Below are positions 27,421 to 36,108 of a stretch of 64,000 nucleotides of DNA, in pieces (positions within the stretch are counted from its first letter, which is position 1; each line of letters begins with the position of its first letter). The notes below the pieces were generated by a model. The model was not told the origin of the DNA, made no database searches, and saw only the letters and a list, made by a program, of their open reading frames with translations. The stretch spans positions 1 through 64,000 of the forward strand of contig CAZXFA010000013.1 of NCBI GenBank assembly GCA_964640085.1. The letters are read 5' to 3'. The DNA is from CAZXFA01 sp964640085 (lineage in GTDB: Bacteria; Actinomycetota; UBA4738; HRBIN12). Made by a program: the position numbers and the translations under genes.

Positions 27421-27792
27421 GTGATCCAGACGAACGTGCGCGCGGCGCGCGGCGCGATACGCGTCGACGAGGATACGGCCGAGGCGATCTGGGATGCGAC
27501 CGCTCGGCTCCTCGGCGCGTTGCTGGAGGGCAACGGGGTGCGGGAGAAGGACGATCTGGTGAGCGTCTTCTTCACCGTGACCGAGGATCTGCGCTCCGCG
27601 TTCCCCGCGGAGGCGGCCCGCCGGATGGGCCTCGGCGCGGTCCCGCTCCTGTGCGCCCAGGAGATCCCCGTGAGGGGGGCGATGCCGAGGGTGGTCCGGG
27701 TCCTGATGCACTTCCACACCGCGAGATCCCAGGGCGAGGTCGTGCACGCGTACCTGGACGGTGCGGAGTCGTTGCGCGATGACCTCGGCTGA
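27421..27792 (+). CDS. aroH: Chorismate mutase, AroH type
   Basis: Protein of 123 aa, full length for the monofunctional AroH class. RAARGAIRVDEDTAEAI has the active-site Arg near the N-terminus. VSVFFTVTEDLRSAFPAEAAR and VPLLCAQEIPVRGAMPRVVRVL hold the Cys and Arg residues that bind chorismate in the trimeric barrel. It converts chorismate to prephenate. The next gene (tyrA) uses prephenate and overlaps by 14 bp. Confidence 0.95.
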   Translation: MIQTNVRAARGAIRVDEDTAEAIWDATARLLGALLEGNGVREKDDLVSVFFTVTEDLRSAFPAEAARRMGLGAVPLLCAQEIPVRGAMPRVVRVLMHFHTARSQGEVVHAYLDGAESLRDDLG

Positions 27793-28873
27793 GCGGGTGG
27801 CCGTCGTCGGGACCGGCCTGATCGGCACCTCGATCGCGATGGCGGCCGCGCGGGCCGGGGACCACGTCCGCGGTTTCGACGCGGATACAAGCGCGCTCGA
27901 ACGCGCCGCCGAGCGATCGGGGCTCTCGCCCGCCTCGAGCATGGAGGAGTGCGTGCGCGGAGCGACCCTGGTCTTCGTGTGCACCCCGATCCCGGTCCTG
28001 CCACCCCTGGTCGTCGAGGCGCTCCACCTGGCCCCGGATGCGACCGTAAGCGATGTGGGGAGCATCAAGTCGCGCGTGACGCAGGAGATCTCGGCGTCCA
28101 TGGGAGGTGAGCACCTGGTGCGCTTCGTCGGCGGCCATCCGATGGGGGGCTCCGAGCGCTCGGGGCCCGAGCACGCCTCGCCCTCGGTCCTGGACGGCAT
28201 CGTCTGGGTGCTGACCCCCACCCCGGAGACCGGCCGGGAGGCCGTCGAGCGCCTGGAGACGTGGATCGGAGGGGTCGGCGCCCGCCCGGTGCGGATGGAG
28301 GCCGAACGGCACGACCGCTTGGTGGCCGTGGTGAGCCATCTCCCGCAGGTGGCCTCCACCGCGCTGATGGGCCTGGCCGCCACCGAGGAGGCCGGCGAAC
28401 CGGAGACCTTGCTGCTCGCGGCGGGCGGCTTCCGGGACCTCACCCGGCTGGCCGCCTCGAACCCACACCTGTGGGGCGACATCCTGCTCGCGAACCGTGA
28501 GGCGGTTGCCCGGGCGATCGACCTGTACATCGGGCGCCTGTCGCGCCTCCGGGACGACATGCTGGCAGAGGACGCCTCGAGCGTGGAGCAGGCGTTCGCG
28601 GCCGCCAAGGACGCCCGGCTGACCCTGGCCGCGAAGCCGCAGGTCCGCTCAGGCGTGGCGGTGCTCCAGGTGCCCGTCCCCGACCGTCCAGGGGTCCTCG
28701 CCGAGGTCACCGCCACGATGAGCGAGGCTGGAGTGAACATCGAGGACCTGCAGATCGTCCACTCGCCCGAGGGAGGGCGCGGCACGGTGCACGTGACGGT
28801 CGCCGTGGATGCCGCCCCCGAGGCCGAGCGCGCCCTGCGCGAGCGGTGGTTCGAGCCGCTCCGGCTGGCCTGA
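27779..28873 (+). CDS. tyrA: Prephenate dehydrogenase with C-terminal ACT domain
   Basis: Protein of 364 aa. The NAD site is VAVVGTGLIGTSIA. The prephenate-dehydrogenase landmarks are DVGSIKS and GGHPMGGSERSG (His of the active site), with VVSHLPQVAST and FRDLTRLAASNPHLWGDI. An ACT domain (~residues 295-364: VAVLQVPVPDRPGVLAEV) suggests feedback control by an aromatic amino acid. It oxidises and decarboxylates prephenate on the way to tyrosine. Overlaps aroH. Confidence 0.96.
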   Translation: MTSAERVAVVGTGLIGTSIAMAAARAGDHVRGFDADTSALERAAERSGLSPASSMEECVRGATLVFVCTPIPVLPPLVVEALHLAPDATVSDVGSIKSRVTQEISASMGGEHLVRFVGGHPMGGSERSGPEHASPSVLDGIVWVLTPTPETGREAVERLETWIGGVGARPVRMEAERHDRLVAVVSHLPQVASTALMGLAATEEAGEPETLLLAAGGFRDLTRLAASNPHLWGDILLANREAVARAIDLYIGRLSRLRDDMLAEDASSVEQAFAAAKDARLTLAAKPQVRSGVAVLQVPVPDRPGVLAEVTATMSEAGVNIEDLQIVHSPEGGRGTVHVTVAVDAAPEAERALRERWFEPLRLA

Positions 28874-28884
28874 GGAGGTAGGGG

Positions 28885-30246
28885 TTGAGGGTCACGGTTC
28901 AGCCGGGCGGGAGCGTCCGCGGCGAGATCCGCCTGCCCGGCGACAAGTCGATCTCGCATCGATGGTTGATCTTGGCGGCCATCGCCAACGGTCGGAGCGA
29001 GCTCAGGGGGCTGCCCGCGGCCCTCGACGTTCGGTCGACCGCGAGCGTCCTCGGTGGGCTGTCCTCGGCGGGAGCTCGAGCTGCGCTGGAGGGTTGGGCT
29101 TCCGAGCCAGCGCCCGCGGCCGACGGTGACCGTTCCACGGGGAACGAGCCTGGACCTCGACCCGGAACGCTCGGTCTGGAGGCTCGAGGTCGAGGAGGTC
29201 TCCAGCCCGCGCGCGTCCCGCTCGACTGCGGGAACTCGGGCACCACGATGCGCCTCGTTTGCGGCGTGCTCGCGCCCTGTCCGTTCGACGCGGAGCTGTT
29301 CGGCGATGCCAGCCTGTCCTCCCGGCCGATGGAGCGCGTAGCGGAGCCGTTGCGCGCGATGGGGGCGCGGGTAGTCACCACCGACGGTCGTCCGCCGGTA
29401 CGGATCGGCGGTGGGCGGCTCCGCGGGATCGTCCACCGTTGCGCGGGTGCGAGCGCACAGGTCAAGAGCGCGGTCCTGCTCGCGGGGCTCGCTGCGGAGG
29501 GGGAGACGACGGTGTTCGAGCCCGCCGCGACCCGCGACCACACCGAACGTGCGCTCGCCGCGCTCGGAGCGCCCGTGCGGGTCGGCGAGGGGTCGGTCAC
29601 GGTGTCGGCATTCGAGCACGGAGGGTTCGCTGGTCGGGTCCCGGGCGACGTGTCGTCTGCGGCGTTCCTGGCGGCAGCCGCCGGGCTCACCGCGGGGGAG
29701 CTCGTGATCCGCGACGTGGGTCTGAACCCCACCCGGACGAGGTTCCTCGCGGTGCTGGAGCGGATGGGTCTGCGCACGCGGGTCGCGATCACCAGCACGG
29801 AGCTGGGGGAGCCGGTGGGCGACCTGCACGTCGTGGCCTGCGATGAGCCCACTGGGACCACCGTGGCCGAGGACGAGCTTCCGCTCGTGATCGACGAGGT
29901 GCCGCTCCTGGCGTTGTTCGCCGCGCACGCGCGGGGTGAAACGAGGTTCGTGCGAGCTGGGGAGCTGCGCGTCAAGGAGTCGGATCGGCTGACGGGTACG
30001 GCCGAGGCGATCCGTGCCCTCGGGGGCGAGGCCGGGGTCGATGGCGAGGATCTCGTGGTCGCGGGCAGCGGGTTGAACGGCGGACGCGCCTCCTCCGGCG
30101 GCGACCACCGGATGGCGATGGCCCTGGCGGTCGGCGCGCTCGCCGCCCATGGGCCCGTGGAGATCGACGGGATGGAAGCCGCCGACGTGTCCTTCCCCGG
30201 CTTCGTTGGGTCCCTCGCCGGCCTAGGTGCGAGGGTCGAGCGGTGA
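28885..30246 (+). CDS. aroA: EPSP synthase (3-phosphoshikimate 1-carboxyvinyltransferase)
   Basis: Protein of 453 aa. PEP and shikimate-3-phosphate site motifs are present: LPGDKSISHRWLILAA, LDCGNSGTTMRLVCG, the active-site IDEVPLLALFAA and RVKESDRLTGTAEAI. It makes EPSP from shikimate-3-phosphate and PEP. The start is TTG 28885 with an AGGAGG site 7 nt upstream. Residues ~70-105, between LSSAGARAALEG and VPLDCGNSG, are Pro/Gly/Asp-rich and unlike the family, about 20 residues longer than usual. This could be a loop insertion or a pair of compensating frameshifts. The stop overlaps cmk. Confidence 0.93.
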   Translation: MRVTVQPGGSVRGEIRLPGDKSISHRWLILAAIANGRSELRGLPAALDVRSTASVLGGLSSAGARAALEGWASEPAPAADGDRSTGNEPGPRPGTLGLEARGRGGLQPARVPLDCGNSGTTMRLVCGVLAPCPFDAELFGDASLSSRPMERVAEPLRAMGARVVTTDGRPPVRIGGGRLRGIVHRCAGASAQVKSAVLLAGLAAEGETTVFEPAATRDHTERALAALGAPVRVGEGSVTVSAFEHGGFAGRVPGDVSSAAFLAAAAGLTAGELVIRDVGLNPTRTRFLAVLERMGLRTRVAITSTELGEPVGDLHVVACDEPTGTTVAEDELPLVIDEVPLLALFAAHARGETRFVRAGELRVKESDRLTGTAEAIRALGGEAGVDGEDLVVAGSGLNGGRASSGGDHRMAMALAVGALAAHGPVEIDGMEAADVSFPGFVGSLAGLGARVER

Positions 30247-30908
30247 CCCGCCGCCGCCCGCTGATCGCGATCGACGGGCCGGCGGGCTCGGGCAAGAGCA
30301 CGCTCGCCCGCCGCCTGGCGGATACATTCGCCCTGCCCTACCTGAACACCGGGCTGATGTACCGGGCGTTGGCGTCCGCGGCGTTCCGCCAAGGCGTCGA
30401 TCCAGACGATGGCGGGGCGCTGGCCGGCCTGGCGCGGGACCTCACCTTCGATCTGGACCCGACGGTGAGTCCGTCGTCCCTCCGGATCGACGGGGCCTCT
30501 CCAGGAGTGGACCTGGCCGCCCCAGAGGTCGAGTCGAGCGTCTCCCGGGTGGCCCGTCACCCCGAGGTTCGGACGGTCCTCCGGGAGGAGCAGCGGCGTC
30601 TGGCCGGGGGCGGGGCGGTGGTCGAGGGTCGAGACATCGGCTCGGTCGTCTGTCCAGACGCGGACGTGAAGCTCTACCTCGAGGCCGAGGAGGGTGCGCG
30701 GGTGCGGCGACGGGCGGGGGAGCGCGCCGAGCGGGACCATCGGATCGCGACCGAGCTCGCCGCTCGCGACACGATGGATGCGCGCACCAATCCACTGCAG
30801 CCTGCCGAGGACGCCGTGGCGATCGACACCACCGAGATGGATGCGGATCAGGTGTTCGCCGCCGCGCTCGCGATCGTCCGGGCACGGCTGCAGGAGCGGG
30901 GTTGGTGA
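30243..30908 (+). CDS. cmk: Cytidylate kinase
   Basis: Protein of 221 aa. P-loop in IAIDGPAGSGKSTLARRLA; LPYLNTGLMYRALA and VVEGRDIGSVVCPDADVKLY are CMP-kinase motifs, and TMDARTNPLQPAEDAVAIDT ends the CMP-binding region. It phosphorylates CMP or dCMP with ATP. It overlaps aroA by 4 bases and precedes der, the order seen in M. tuberculosis (Rv1712-1713). Confidence 0.97.
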   Translation: MTRRRPLIAIDGPAGSGKSTLARRLADTFALPYLNTGLMYRALASAAFRQGVDPDDGGALAGLARDLTFDLDPTVSPSSLRIDGASPGVDLAAPEVESSVSRVARHPEVRTVLREEQRRLAGGGAVVEGRDIGSVVCPDADVKLYLEAEEGARVRRRAGERAERDHRIATELAARDTMDARTNPLQPAEDAVAIDTTEMDADQVFAAALAIVRARLQERGW

Positions 30909-30915
30909 ACCGCGT

Positions 30916-32220
30916 GTGAGCGCTCCCGCCGTGGCGCTCGTGGGCCGGCAGAACGTCGGCAAGTCGACCCTCGTCAACCGGCTCTTCGGCCGCCGCGACG
31001 CGATCGCGCACGAGATGCCGGGGGTCACGCGCGATCGCGTCGAGCGCGAAGCGACCTGGCGTGGGCGGACCTTCAGCCTGGTCGACACGGGCGGGTACCA
31101 GACCGGCGTCAGGGGGATCGAGGCCCTCGTCTCGAGGCAGGCCGAGGTCGCGGCGTTCACGGCCGATCTGGTCCTGCTGGTCGTGGATGGGCAGACCGGA
31201 CCCCAGGAGGAGGATGCGGCGCTGGCTCGGCGGCTCCGTCGGATCCGCGCCCCGGTCCTCCTCGTGGTGAACAAGGTTGACTCCGAGCGCGAGGAGCCCG
31301 ATGCGCTCGCGTTCCACGCTCTCGGCCTGGGCGACCCCGTGCCCGTCTCCGCGCTCCACGGTCGGGGCGCCGGGGATCTGCTCGACCGGATCGTGGAGCT
31401 GCTGCCCGAGGAGGAGGCGACCGAGACCGAGGAGGAGCCGCGCTTCGCCCTGGTCGGGCGCCCGAACGTGGGGAAGTCATCGCTGTTCAACCGGCTGATG
31501 GGGGAGGAGCGCTCGATCGTGTTCGAGGAGGCGGGGACGACCCGCGATGCCGTCGATGCGGTGGTCGGGTGGGCCGCCGGGCCGGTGCGCTTCGTGGACA
31601 CCGCGGGATCGCGCCGACCGTCGCGGACCCGGGGCGTGGAGTACTACAGCCTCCTCCGCGCGGAGCGCGCGATCCAGCGAGCGGGGGTGGCCGTCCTGAT
31701 CCTGGACGCTTCCCAGGGGTTCACGTCCGAGGACCGGCGCATCGCGGCACGGGTGGTGGAGTTCGGGCGCGCGCTCGCCGTGGTGGCGAACAAGTGGGAC
31801 CTGGTCGAGGGGAGAGACCGAACCTACAAGGACCTGGGCGAACAGGTGGTTCCGTTCGCTCGGGCACCGATCCTGCGGACATCGGCGCTGACCGGGATGG
31901 GTGTCCACCGTCTCCCCTCGGTCCTGCTGGATCTGTACGCCCGCTGGATGCATCGTGCCCCCACGGCCTCCGTCAACGAGGTGCTGCTCTCGGCGCAGGA
32001 TGAGCGCCCGTCTCCGAACCGGGCGCGGTACCGGTACGCCACCCAGGTGAGCGCCGGTCCACCCACGGTGGTGCTGTTCGGGGGTCCGCCGCCGGACCCG
32101 GGCTACCAGCGATTCCTCGAGAACCGTCTGCGCCGGGCGTTCGGGCTCGACGGGGTGCCGATCCGGCTGCGCTTCCGGACGGGACGGCGGAAGGGGAGCG
32201 CCGGTCGGAGCGCCCGGTAG
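30916..32220 (+). CDS. der: GTPase Der (EngA), two GTPase domains
   Basis: Protein of 434 aa from GTG 30916; an in-frame upstream extension inside cmk is rejected. The first G domain has GRQNVGKSTLVNRLFG, PGVTRDR, DTGG and NKVD. The second has GRPNVGKSSLFNRLMG, AGTTRDAV, DTAG and NKWD. The C-terminal KH-like domain is present (RARYRYATQVSAGPPTVVLF). Der acts in 50S ribosome assembly. It starts 7 bp after cmk and its stop codon forms the first half of the -10 hexamer of the following tRNA gene. Confidence 0.97.
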   Translation: MSAPAVALVGRQNVGKSTLVNRLFGRRDAIAHEMPGVTRDRVEREATWRGRTFSLVDTGGYQTGVRGIEALVSRQAEVAAFTADLVLLVVDGQTGPQEEDAALARRLRRIRAPVLLVVNKVDSEREEPDALAFHALGLGDPVPVSALHGRGAGDLLDRIVELLPEEEATETEEEPRFALVGRPNVGKSSLFNRLMGEERSIVFEEAGTTRDAVDAVVGWAAGPVRFVDTAGSRRPSRTRGVEYYSLLRAERAIQRAGVAVLILDASQGFTSEDRRIAARVVEFGRALAVVANKWDLVEGRDRTYKDLGEQVVPFARAPILRTSALTGMGVHRLPSVLLDLYARWMHRAPTASVNEVLLSAQDERPSPNRARYRYATQVSAGPPTVVLFGGPPPDPGYQRFLENRLRRAFGLDGVPIRLRFRTGRRKGSAGRSAR

Positions 32221-32223
32221 ACT
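32218..32223 (+). promoter_or_regulatory. -10 hexamer TAGACT for tRNA-Pro
   Basis: TAGACT overlaps the der stop codon and lies 10 nt before the first base of the tRNA. This allows independent transcription of the tRNA with a very short 5' leader. Confidence 0.5.
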
Positions 32224-32233
32224 CTGGTTCCGA

Positions 32234-32308
32234 CGGGCCGTGGCGCAGCTTGGTTAGCGCGTCTGACTGGGGGTCAGAAGGTCGCCGGTTCGAATCCGGC
32301 CGGCCCGA
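32234..32308 (+). tRNA. tRNA-Pro (anticodon GGG)
   Basis: The 75-nt sequence folds as a cloverleaf. The acceptor stem is CGGGCCG with CGGCCCG and discriminator A; the D arm is GCGCAGCTTGGTTAGCGC; the anticodon stem is TCTGA/TCAGA around loop CTGGGGG (anticodon GGG); the T arm is GCCGGTTCGAATCCGGC. The 3' CCA is not encoded. It lies between der and pgsA. Confidence 0.96.
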
Positions 32309-32331
32309 CGGGGATGGTACGTTCCTCCGCG

Positions 32332-32931
32332 ATGGGGAGGGACGCGACCGCCGGCTCCGAGGGTCCCGTCTCCGACCGGATCCTCACGATCCCCAACCTG
32401 CTCTCCTTCGCTCGCATCGCGCTGATCCCGGTCTTCGTCTGGCTGATCGTGGACCGCGACACGACCTTCGCGGGGCTGGTCCTCTTCGGTGCCGTCGTGG
32501 GTACCGACTGGGTCGACGGGGCGATCGCCCGGGCCATGGAGCAGGTGTCCGAGCTCGGCAAGATGCTCGATCCGGTTGCTGATCGGCTGGCGATCGGTGC
32601 CGGCCTGGTAGCCCTGGTGGTCCGGGACGCGTTCCCGCTGTGGGCGGCGCTGGCGATCCTGATCCGCGATGCGGTGATCCTGGCGGTGGGCGTGGTGCTC
32701 CTGCTCATCCGGGGGGTGCGGATCGACGTGCGGTACGTGGGGAAGGTGGCGACGTTCGCGCTGGCCGTGGCGATCGGTTGCATCGCGTGGGGTGTGCTCG
32801 GGTACCCGTTCTCCGCCGCGTTCCTCGCGTGCGGATGGACGTTCTTCGCGGTCGGGCTCGCCGAGTACTACCTCGCGGCCGTGCTCTACGCCGGGGACCT
32901 CCGTCGGGCGCTCGCCGCCGAGCGCGTGTAG
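32332..32931 (+). CDS. pgsA: CDP-alcohol phosphatidyltransferase (PgsA-like)
   Basis: Protein of 199 aa from ATG 32332; an upstream ATG at 32314 adds six residues, but TACGTT at 32318-32323 reads as a -10 element giving a leaderless start at 32332. The CDP-alcohol motif D-x2-DG-x2-AR-x8-G-x3-D-x3-D is intact (TDWVDGAIARAMEQVSELGK, then MLDPVADRL). About five membrane helices. Likely phosphatidylglycerophosphate synthase; a phosphatidylinositol-type synthase cannot be excluded from sequence alone. Confidence 0.9.
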   Translation: MGRDATAGSEGPVSDRILTIPNLLSFARIALIPVFVWLIVDRDTTFAGLVLFGAVVGTDWVDGAIARAMEQVSELGKMLDPVADRLAIGAGLVALVVRDAFPLWAALAILIRDAVILAVGVVLLLIRGVRIDVRYVGKVATFALAVAIGCIAWGVLGYPFSAAFLACGWTFFAVGLAEYYLAAVLYAGDLRRALAAERV

Positions 32932-32934
32932 GCT
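32929..32934 (+). promoter_or_regulatory. -10 hexamer TAGGCT for gcvH
   Basis: TAGGCT overlaps the pgsA stop codon and lies 32 nt before the gcvH ATG. A GAGGAG ribosome-site-like stretch lies between. Confidence 0.45.
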
Positions 32935-32966
32935 CACGGCGCCAGGCAGCGCGAGGAGTGACGAGG

Positions 32967-33359
32967 ATGGAGTTCCCCGACGACCTCCGGTACACGAAGG
33001 AACACGAGTGGGTGCGCGACGAGGGGAACGGACGCGCGCGGGTCGGGATCACCGACTACGCGCAGGATGCCCTGGGAGACGTCGTGTACGTCGACGTGCC
33101 CGACGTGGGCACCTCGGTGGAGGCCGACCAAGCCTTCAGCGAGGTCGAGTCGACCAAGTCGGTCTCTGACGTCTACGCGCCCGTGAGCGGCACCGTCGTC
33201 GAGCGCAACCAGCTCCTCGCGGACCGCCCGGAACTCGTCAACGAGCAACCCTACGGCGACGGGTGGATCGCGGTGCTCGAGATGGGCGACATCGACCAGC
33301 TCATGGGCCTGATGGACGCCGCGGGCTACCGCGCGTTCCTCGACCAGCAGCAGAGCTGA
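32967..33359 (+). CDS. gcvH: Glycine cleavage system H protein
   Basis: Protein of 130 aa, full length. YTKEHEWVRDEG opens the lipoyl domain; the lipoylated Lys is in EVESTKSVSDVYAPVSG; DGWIAVLEMGD is the conserved end. It carries the aminomethyl group between the P, T and L proteins. The P subunits (gcvPA, gcvPB) lie 5.4 kb downstream, as gcvB does in M. tuberculosis, but no gcvT is in this window. Confidence 0.97.
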   Translation: MEFPDDLRYTKEHEWVRDEGNGRARVGITDYAQDALGDVVYVDVPDVGTSVEADQAFSEVESTKSVSDVYAPVSGTVVERNQLLADRPELVNEQPYGDGWIAVLEMGDIDQLMGLMDAAGYRAFLDQQQS

Positions 33360-33544
33360 CCCGGATCGGAGGTCGACCAGCGGTTCCCGTGGACCACCAC
33401 TACCGCCTGATCTCGACCCGCGGTTCGGTCTGCCCTCCGCTCCGGTCGATGGTGAGCCCCCACCGTGATGATGTCGGCGCGAGGCTCGTACCATCACCCA
33501 GACCTCGACCCGCATCCACCCCGGGAGATGTGATGATCGGTCGG

Positions 33545-33573
33545 TTGACCCTCCTGGTTCCGAGCAGTAGCGT
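33545..33573 (+). promoter_or_regulatory. -35/-10 promoter for the garA-like gene
   Basis: TTGACC (33545-33550), a 17-bp spacer and TAGCGT (33568-33573) form a good vegetative promoter about 77 bp before the gene. It lies in a 291-bp gap (33360-33650) that shows no coding sequence; the rest of the gap holds only short TCGACC/GGTCGA dyads. Confidence 0.6.
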
Positions 33574-33650
33574 GCAGGTCACATCGAGGTCGAGGGTGAG
33601 GCTTCCAGCCGTACCGTGAGGGAGAGAACCGGGTCGAAGGGCGATCGAGC

Positions 33651-34106
33651 GTGTACTGCACCCGATGTGGACATCCGAACAAGGACGAGGCGCGGTTCTG
33701 CGCGAACTGTGGGGCTCCCCTCCAAGACGACACGACCCTCGGGATCAGCCCTGTCGAGGTGGAGGGGGAGGGGGCCGAGGAGTTCCCCTTCCCTGAGGAC
33801 GAGCTCGGGGCGGGACAGGCTCTGCTTCTGGTCAAGCACGGGCCGAACGCCGGGTCGACCTTCCTGATCGAGGAGGAGGTCACCACCGCCGGACGAAACC
33901 CGGACAACGACGTCTTCCTCGACGACGTGACCGTGAGTCGGAAGCACGCCGAGATCCGACGGCAGCCCGACGGGTTCTTCATCTACGACCTGGGGAGCCT
34001 GAACGGGACCTACGTCAACCGAGAGCGGGTGGACGTGTCGAAGCTCGCCTCTCACGACGAGGTCCAGATCGGGAAGTTCAAGCTGGTCTTCTTCGCAGGG
34101 GAGTGA
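33651..34106 (+). CDS. garA: GarA/OdhI-like FHA-domain protein with N-terminal zinc ribbon
   Basis: Protein of 151 aa. The C-terminal FHA domain is nearly identical in layout to M. tuberculosis GarA (LLLVKHGPNAGSTFLIEEE, AGRNPDNDVFLDDVTVSRKH, LGSLNGTYVNRERVD, EVQIGKFKLVFF). GarA and OdhI bind and inhibit 2-oxoglutarate dehydrogenase and glutamate dehydrogenase until phosphorylated by PknB or PknG. A Thr-Thr pair (residues 28-29, DDTTLG) is at the place of that phosphosite. Unlike GarA, the first 20 residues are a C4 zinc ribbon (MYCTRCGH..FCANCGAP). Gene order gcvH-garA-ftsR matches Rv1826-1828. Confidence 0.92.
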   Translation: MYCTRCGHPNKDEARFCANCGAPLQDDTTLGISPVEVEGEGAEEFPFPEDELGAGQALLLVKHGPNAGSTFLIEEEVTTAGRNPDNDVFLDDVTVSRKHAEIRRQPDGFFIYDLGSLNGTYVNRERVDVSKLASHDEVQIGKFKLVFFAGE

Positions 34107-34109
34107 ACG

Positions 34110-34823
34110 ATGCCGACGCGCAACTACCGATCGATCGGGGAGGTGCTCGTGTCCGTCAAGGCAGAGTTCCCCGACATCACGATCAGCAAGATCCGTTTCC
34201 TGGAGTCCGAGGGTCTGATCGAGCCGGAGCGCACGCCCTCCGGCTACCGCAAGTTCTACGACGAGGATGTCGAGCGCCTGAAGACGATCCTGCGGATGCA
34301 GCGCGACGAGTACCTCCCGTTGAAGGTGATCAAGGAGCGCCTGCTCCAGCAGCAGGTCGGGGATGGACAGCCGCCCTTCGCGCCGTCCGAGGAGGTGGCT
34401 CCCGCGGACAGGGAGACCGAAGACCTCGCCGAGCCGCCGACGGGGCTGCAGATGTCGATCGAGGAGATGGCCGCCGCCACCGGGGTGGAACGGGAACGGA
34501 TCCGCGAGCTGGAGTCGTTCGGCCTCGTGTGCTCGCACGGTCCCGAATCGGCCCGCTACTACGACGGCGACGACTACATCGTGTTGTCCATCGTCAAGGA
34601 CTTCTTCCGGTACGGTGTCGAGCCTCGGCACCTGACGATGTACAGGCACTTCGCCGAGCGTGAATCCGCGTTCTTCGAGACGATCGTGCTCCCGCAGCTG
34701 CGCCAGCGGAACCCCGAGGCGCGGCGTGCGGCGGCCGACTCGCTCGCGACGTTGTCGAAAGCGTCCCGCAAGCTCAAGCAGGCGCTGCTCCGGATCAACC
34801 TGCGACCGCACCTCTCCGCCTGA
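34110..34823 (+). CDS. ftsR: MerR-family regulator FtsR-like
   Basis: Protein of 237 aa. The N-terminal winged helix has ISKIRFLESEGLIEPERTPSGYRKFYDEDVERLK, the MerR DNA-binding pattern. A second MerR-like helix set follows (MSIEEMAAATGVERERIREL) and then a helical effector/dimerisation region (to ~230). FtsR (Rv1828 type) activates ftsZ in corynebacteria. It starts 3 bp after garA. The position and two-part layout support the FtsR assignment. Confidence 0.9.
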   Translation: MPTRNYRSIGEVLVSVKAEFPDITISKIRFLESEGLIEPERTPSGYRKFYDEDVERLKTILRMQRDEYLPLKVIKERLLQQQVGDGQPPFAPSEEVAPADRETEDLAEPPTGLQMSIEEMAAATGVERERIRELESFGLVCSHGPESARYYDGDDYIVLSIVKDFFRYGVEPRHLTMYRHFAERESAFFETIVLPQLRQRNPEARRAAADSLATLSKASRKLKQALLRINLRPHLSA

Positions 34824-34828
34824 GCCAC

Positions 34829-36079
34829 GTGCGCACGGTCATCGCCAGGCTCGGACCCCTCCTCGCGCTGCTCGCGCTCGCCTCGGGCTCGATCACTTGG
34901 CCGGCCGGCGCCCAGTCGCCGGAGGCGACCCCGCCGGTCCCGACGCCGTCCGCCCCCTCTCCGGCGGAGCTCCGAACGCCGCCGCCCTCCATCGAACCGC
35001 CGCCGATCCGCGCCGCGTCCGCCCTGCTGATGGACCTCGACACCGGGCAGGTGCTGTTCTCCCTCGCGCCCGGGGAGCGCCGGCCGATCGCTAGCCTCAC
35101 CAAGATCATGACCGCGTACCTCGTGATGCGCCGGACCGATCCGACGGACGTGGTGACCGTGAGCGCGGACGCAGCCAGCGGCGATCGGCCAGGCGTGTCC
35201 AACCTCGGGCTCGAGGCAGGGGAGGAGATCACGGTTCACGAACTCCTGTACGCGCTATTGCTCGCATCGGCCAACGACGCGGCCGTCGCGCTCGCCGAGC
35301 ACGTGGCTGGGACGGTGGAGGGCTTCGTCCGGTTGATGAACCGAACGGCGCGGCGGCTCGATCTGTCGAGGACGGAGTTCGCTTCACCGAGCGGCCTCGA
35401 CGATCGCGGGTACTCGACGGCGCGGGACCTCGCACGGCTGACCCGAGTCGCCTACCGGATCCCGGGTTTCTCGGGGCTCGTGGCGACGCGGTTCCATCTG
35501 ATCCCCTCTCCCGACGGCGCGCCGCGTGGGGTGCAGAACCGCAACGTGTTGGTGTGGTTGTATCCGGGGACGATCGGCGTCAAGACCGGGTTCACGACCG
35601 CAGCCGGGTTCTGTCTCGTCGCAGCCGCCGACCGCGGGGATCTTCGGCTCCTCACCGTCATCCTCGGCGAGCCGGGCGAACCGTTCTCCGACGCCGCGGC
35701 TCTCCTCGATCATGGGTTCACGGCATTCGAGCGCCGGATGCTGATCGAAGAAGGGGAGCCGCTCGGAACGGTGCTGATCGACGGCCGTCGGATCGACGTG
35801 GCCGCCGGCGCCACCCTCGAGGCACTCGTGCCCGTGAACGAGCCGATCGACCGGTCGATCGCGGTGGATGCGGAGGCCCGTTTCCCGCCGCCCGACGGAG
35901 ACGTCATCGGGGAGGTCGTCGTCTCCGTGCCGGGTCGGACGCTCGGCATCGTGCCGCTCATGGTGACCGACGTCCCCGGCCCGCCCCCGGTCGCGGAGCC
36001 GGGTCCCTGGTGGCGGCGGGCCGCGGCCGCAGTCGTGGATGCTGGCGTGGCGCTCGTCCGCGCGCTCTTCTCCGCCTGA
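34829..36079 (+). CDS. D-alanyl-D-alanine carboxypeptidase (PBP5/DacF type)
   Basis: Protein of 416 aa. A signal peptide (LGPLLALLALASGSITWPAGAQS, cleavage near residue 29) and a Pro-rich linker are followed by the S11 domain: SLTK (catalytic SxxK, in RRPIASLTKIMTAYL), SAND (SxN) and KTGFTTAAG (KTG). The PBP5-C-like domain and a final hydrophobic segment (~395-415) may anchor it. It trims pentapeptide stem D-Ala in the cell wall. GTG start 5 bp after ftsR. Confidence 0.94.
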   Translation: MRTVIARLGPLLALLALASGSITWPAGAQSPEATPPVPTPSAPSPAELRTPPPSIEPPPIRAASALLMDLDTGQVLFSLAPGERRPIASLTKIMTAYLVMRRTDPTDVVTVSADAASGDRPGVSNLGLEAGEEITVHELLYALLLASANDAAVALAEHVAGTVEGFVRLMNRTARRLDLSRTEFASPSGLDDRGYSTARDLARLTRVAYRIPGFSGLVATRFHLIPSPDGAPRGVQNRNVLVWLYPGTIGVKTGFTTAAGFCLVAAADRGDLRLLTVILGEPGEPFSDAAALLDHGFTAFERRMLIEEGEPLGTVLIDGRRIDVAAGATLEALVPVNEPIDRSIAVDAEARFPPPDGDVIGEVVVSVPGRTLGIVPLMVTDVPGPPPVAEPGPWWRRAAAAVVDAGVALVRALFSA

Positions 36080-36108
36080 TCCAGGGGCTCTGCTACGATC
36101 GGTTGCGG

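Noticed and set aside
26635..30150. Minus-strand open frame of 1171 codons opposite rluB-aroA
   Set aside because: Shadow of conserved enzymes on the + strand, with no domain signature.
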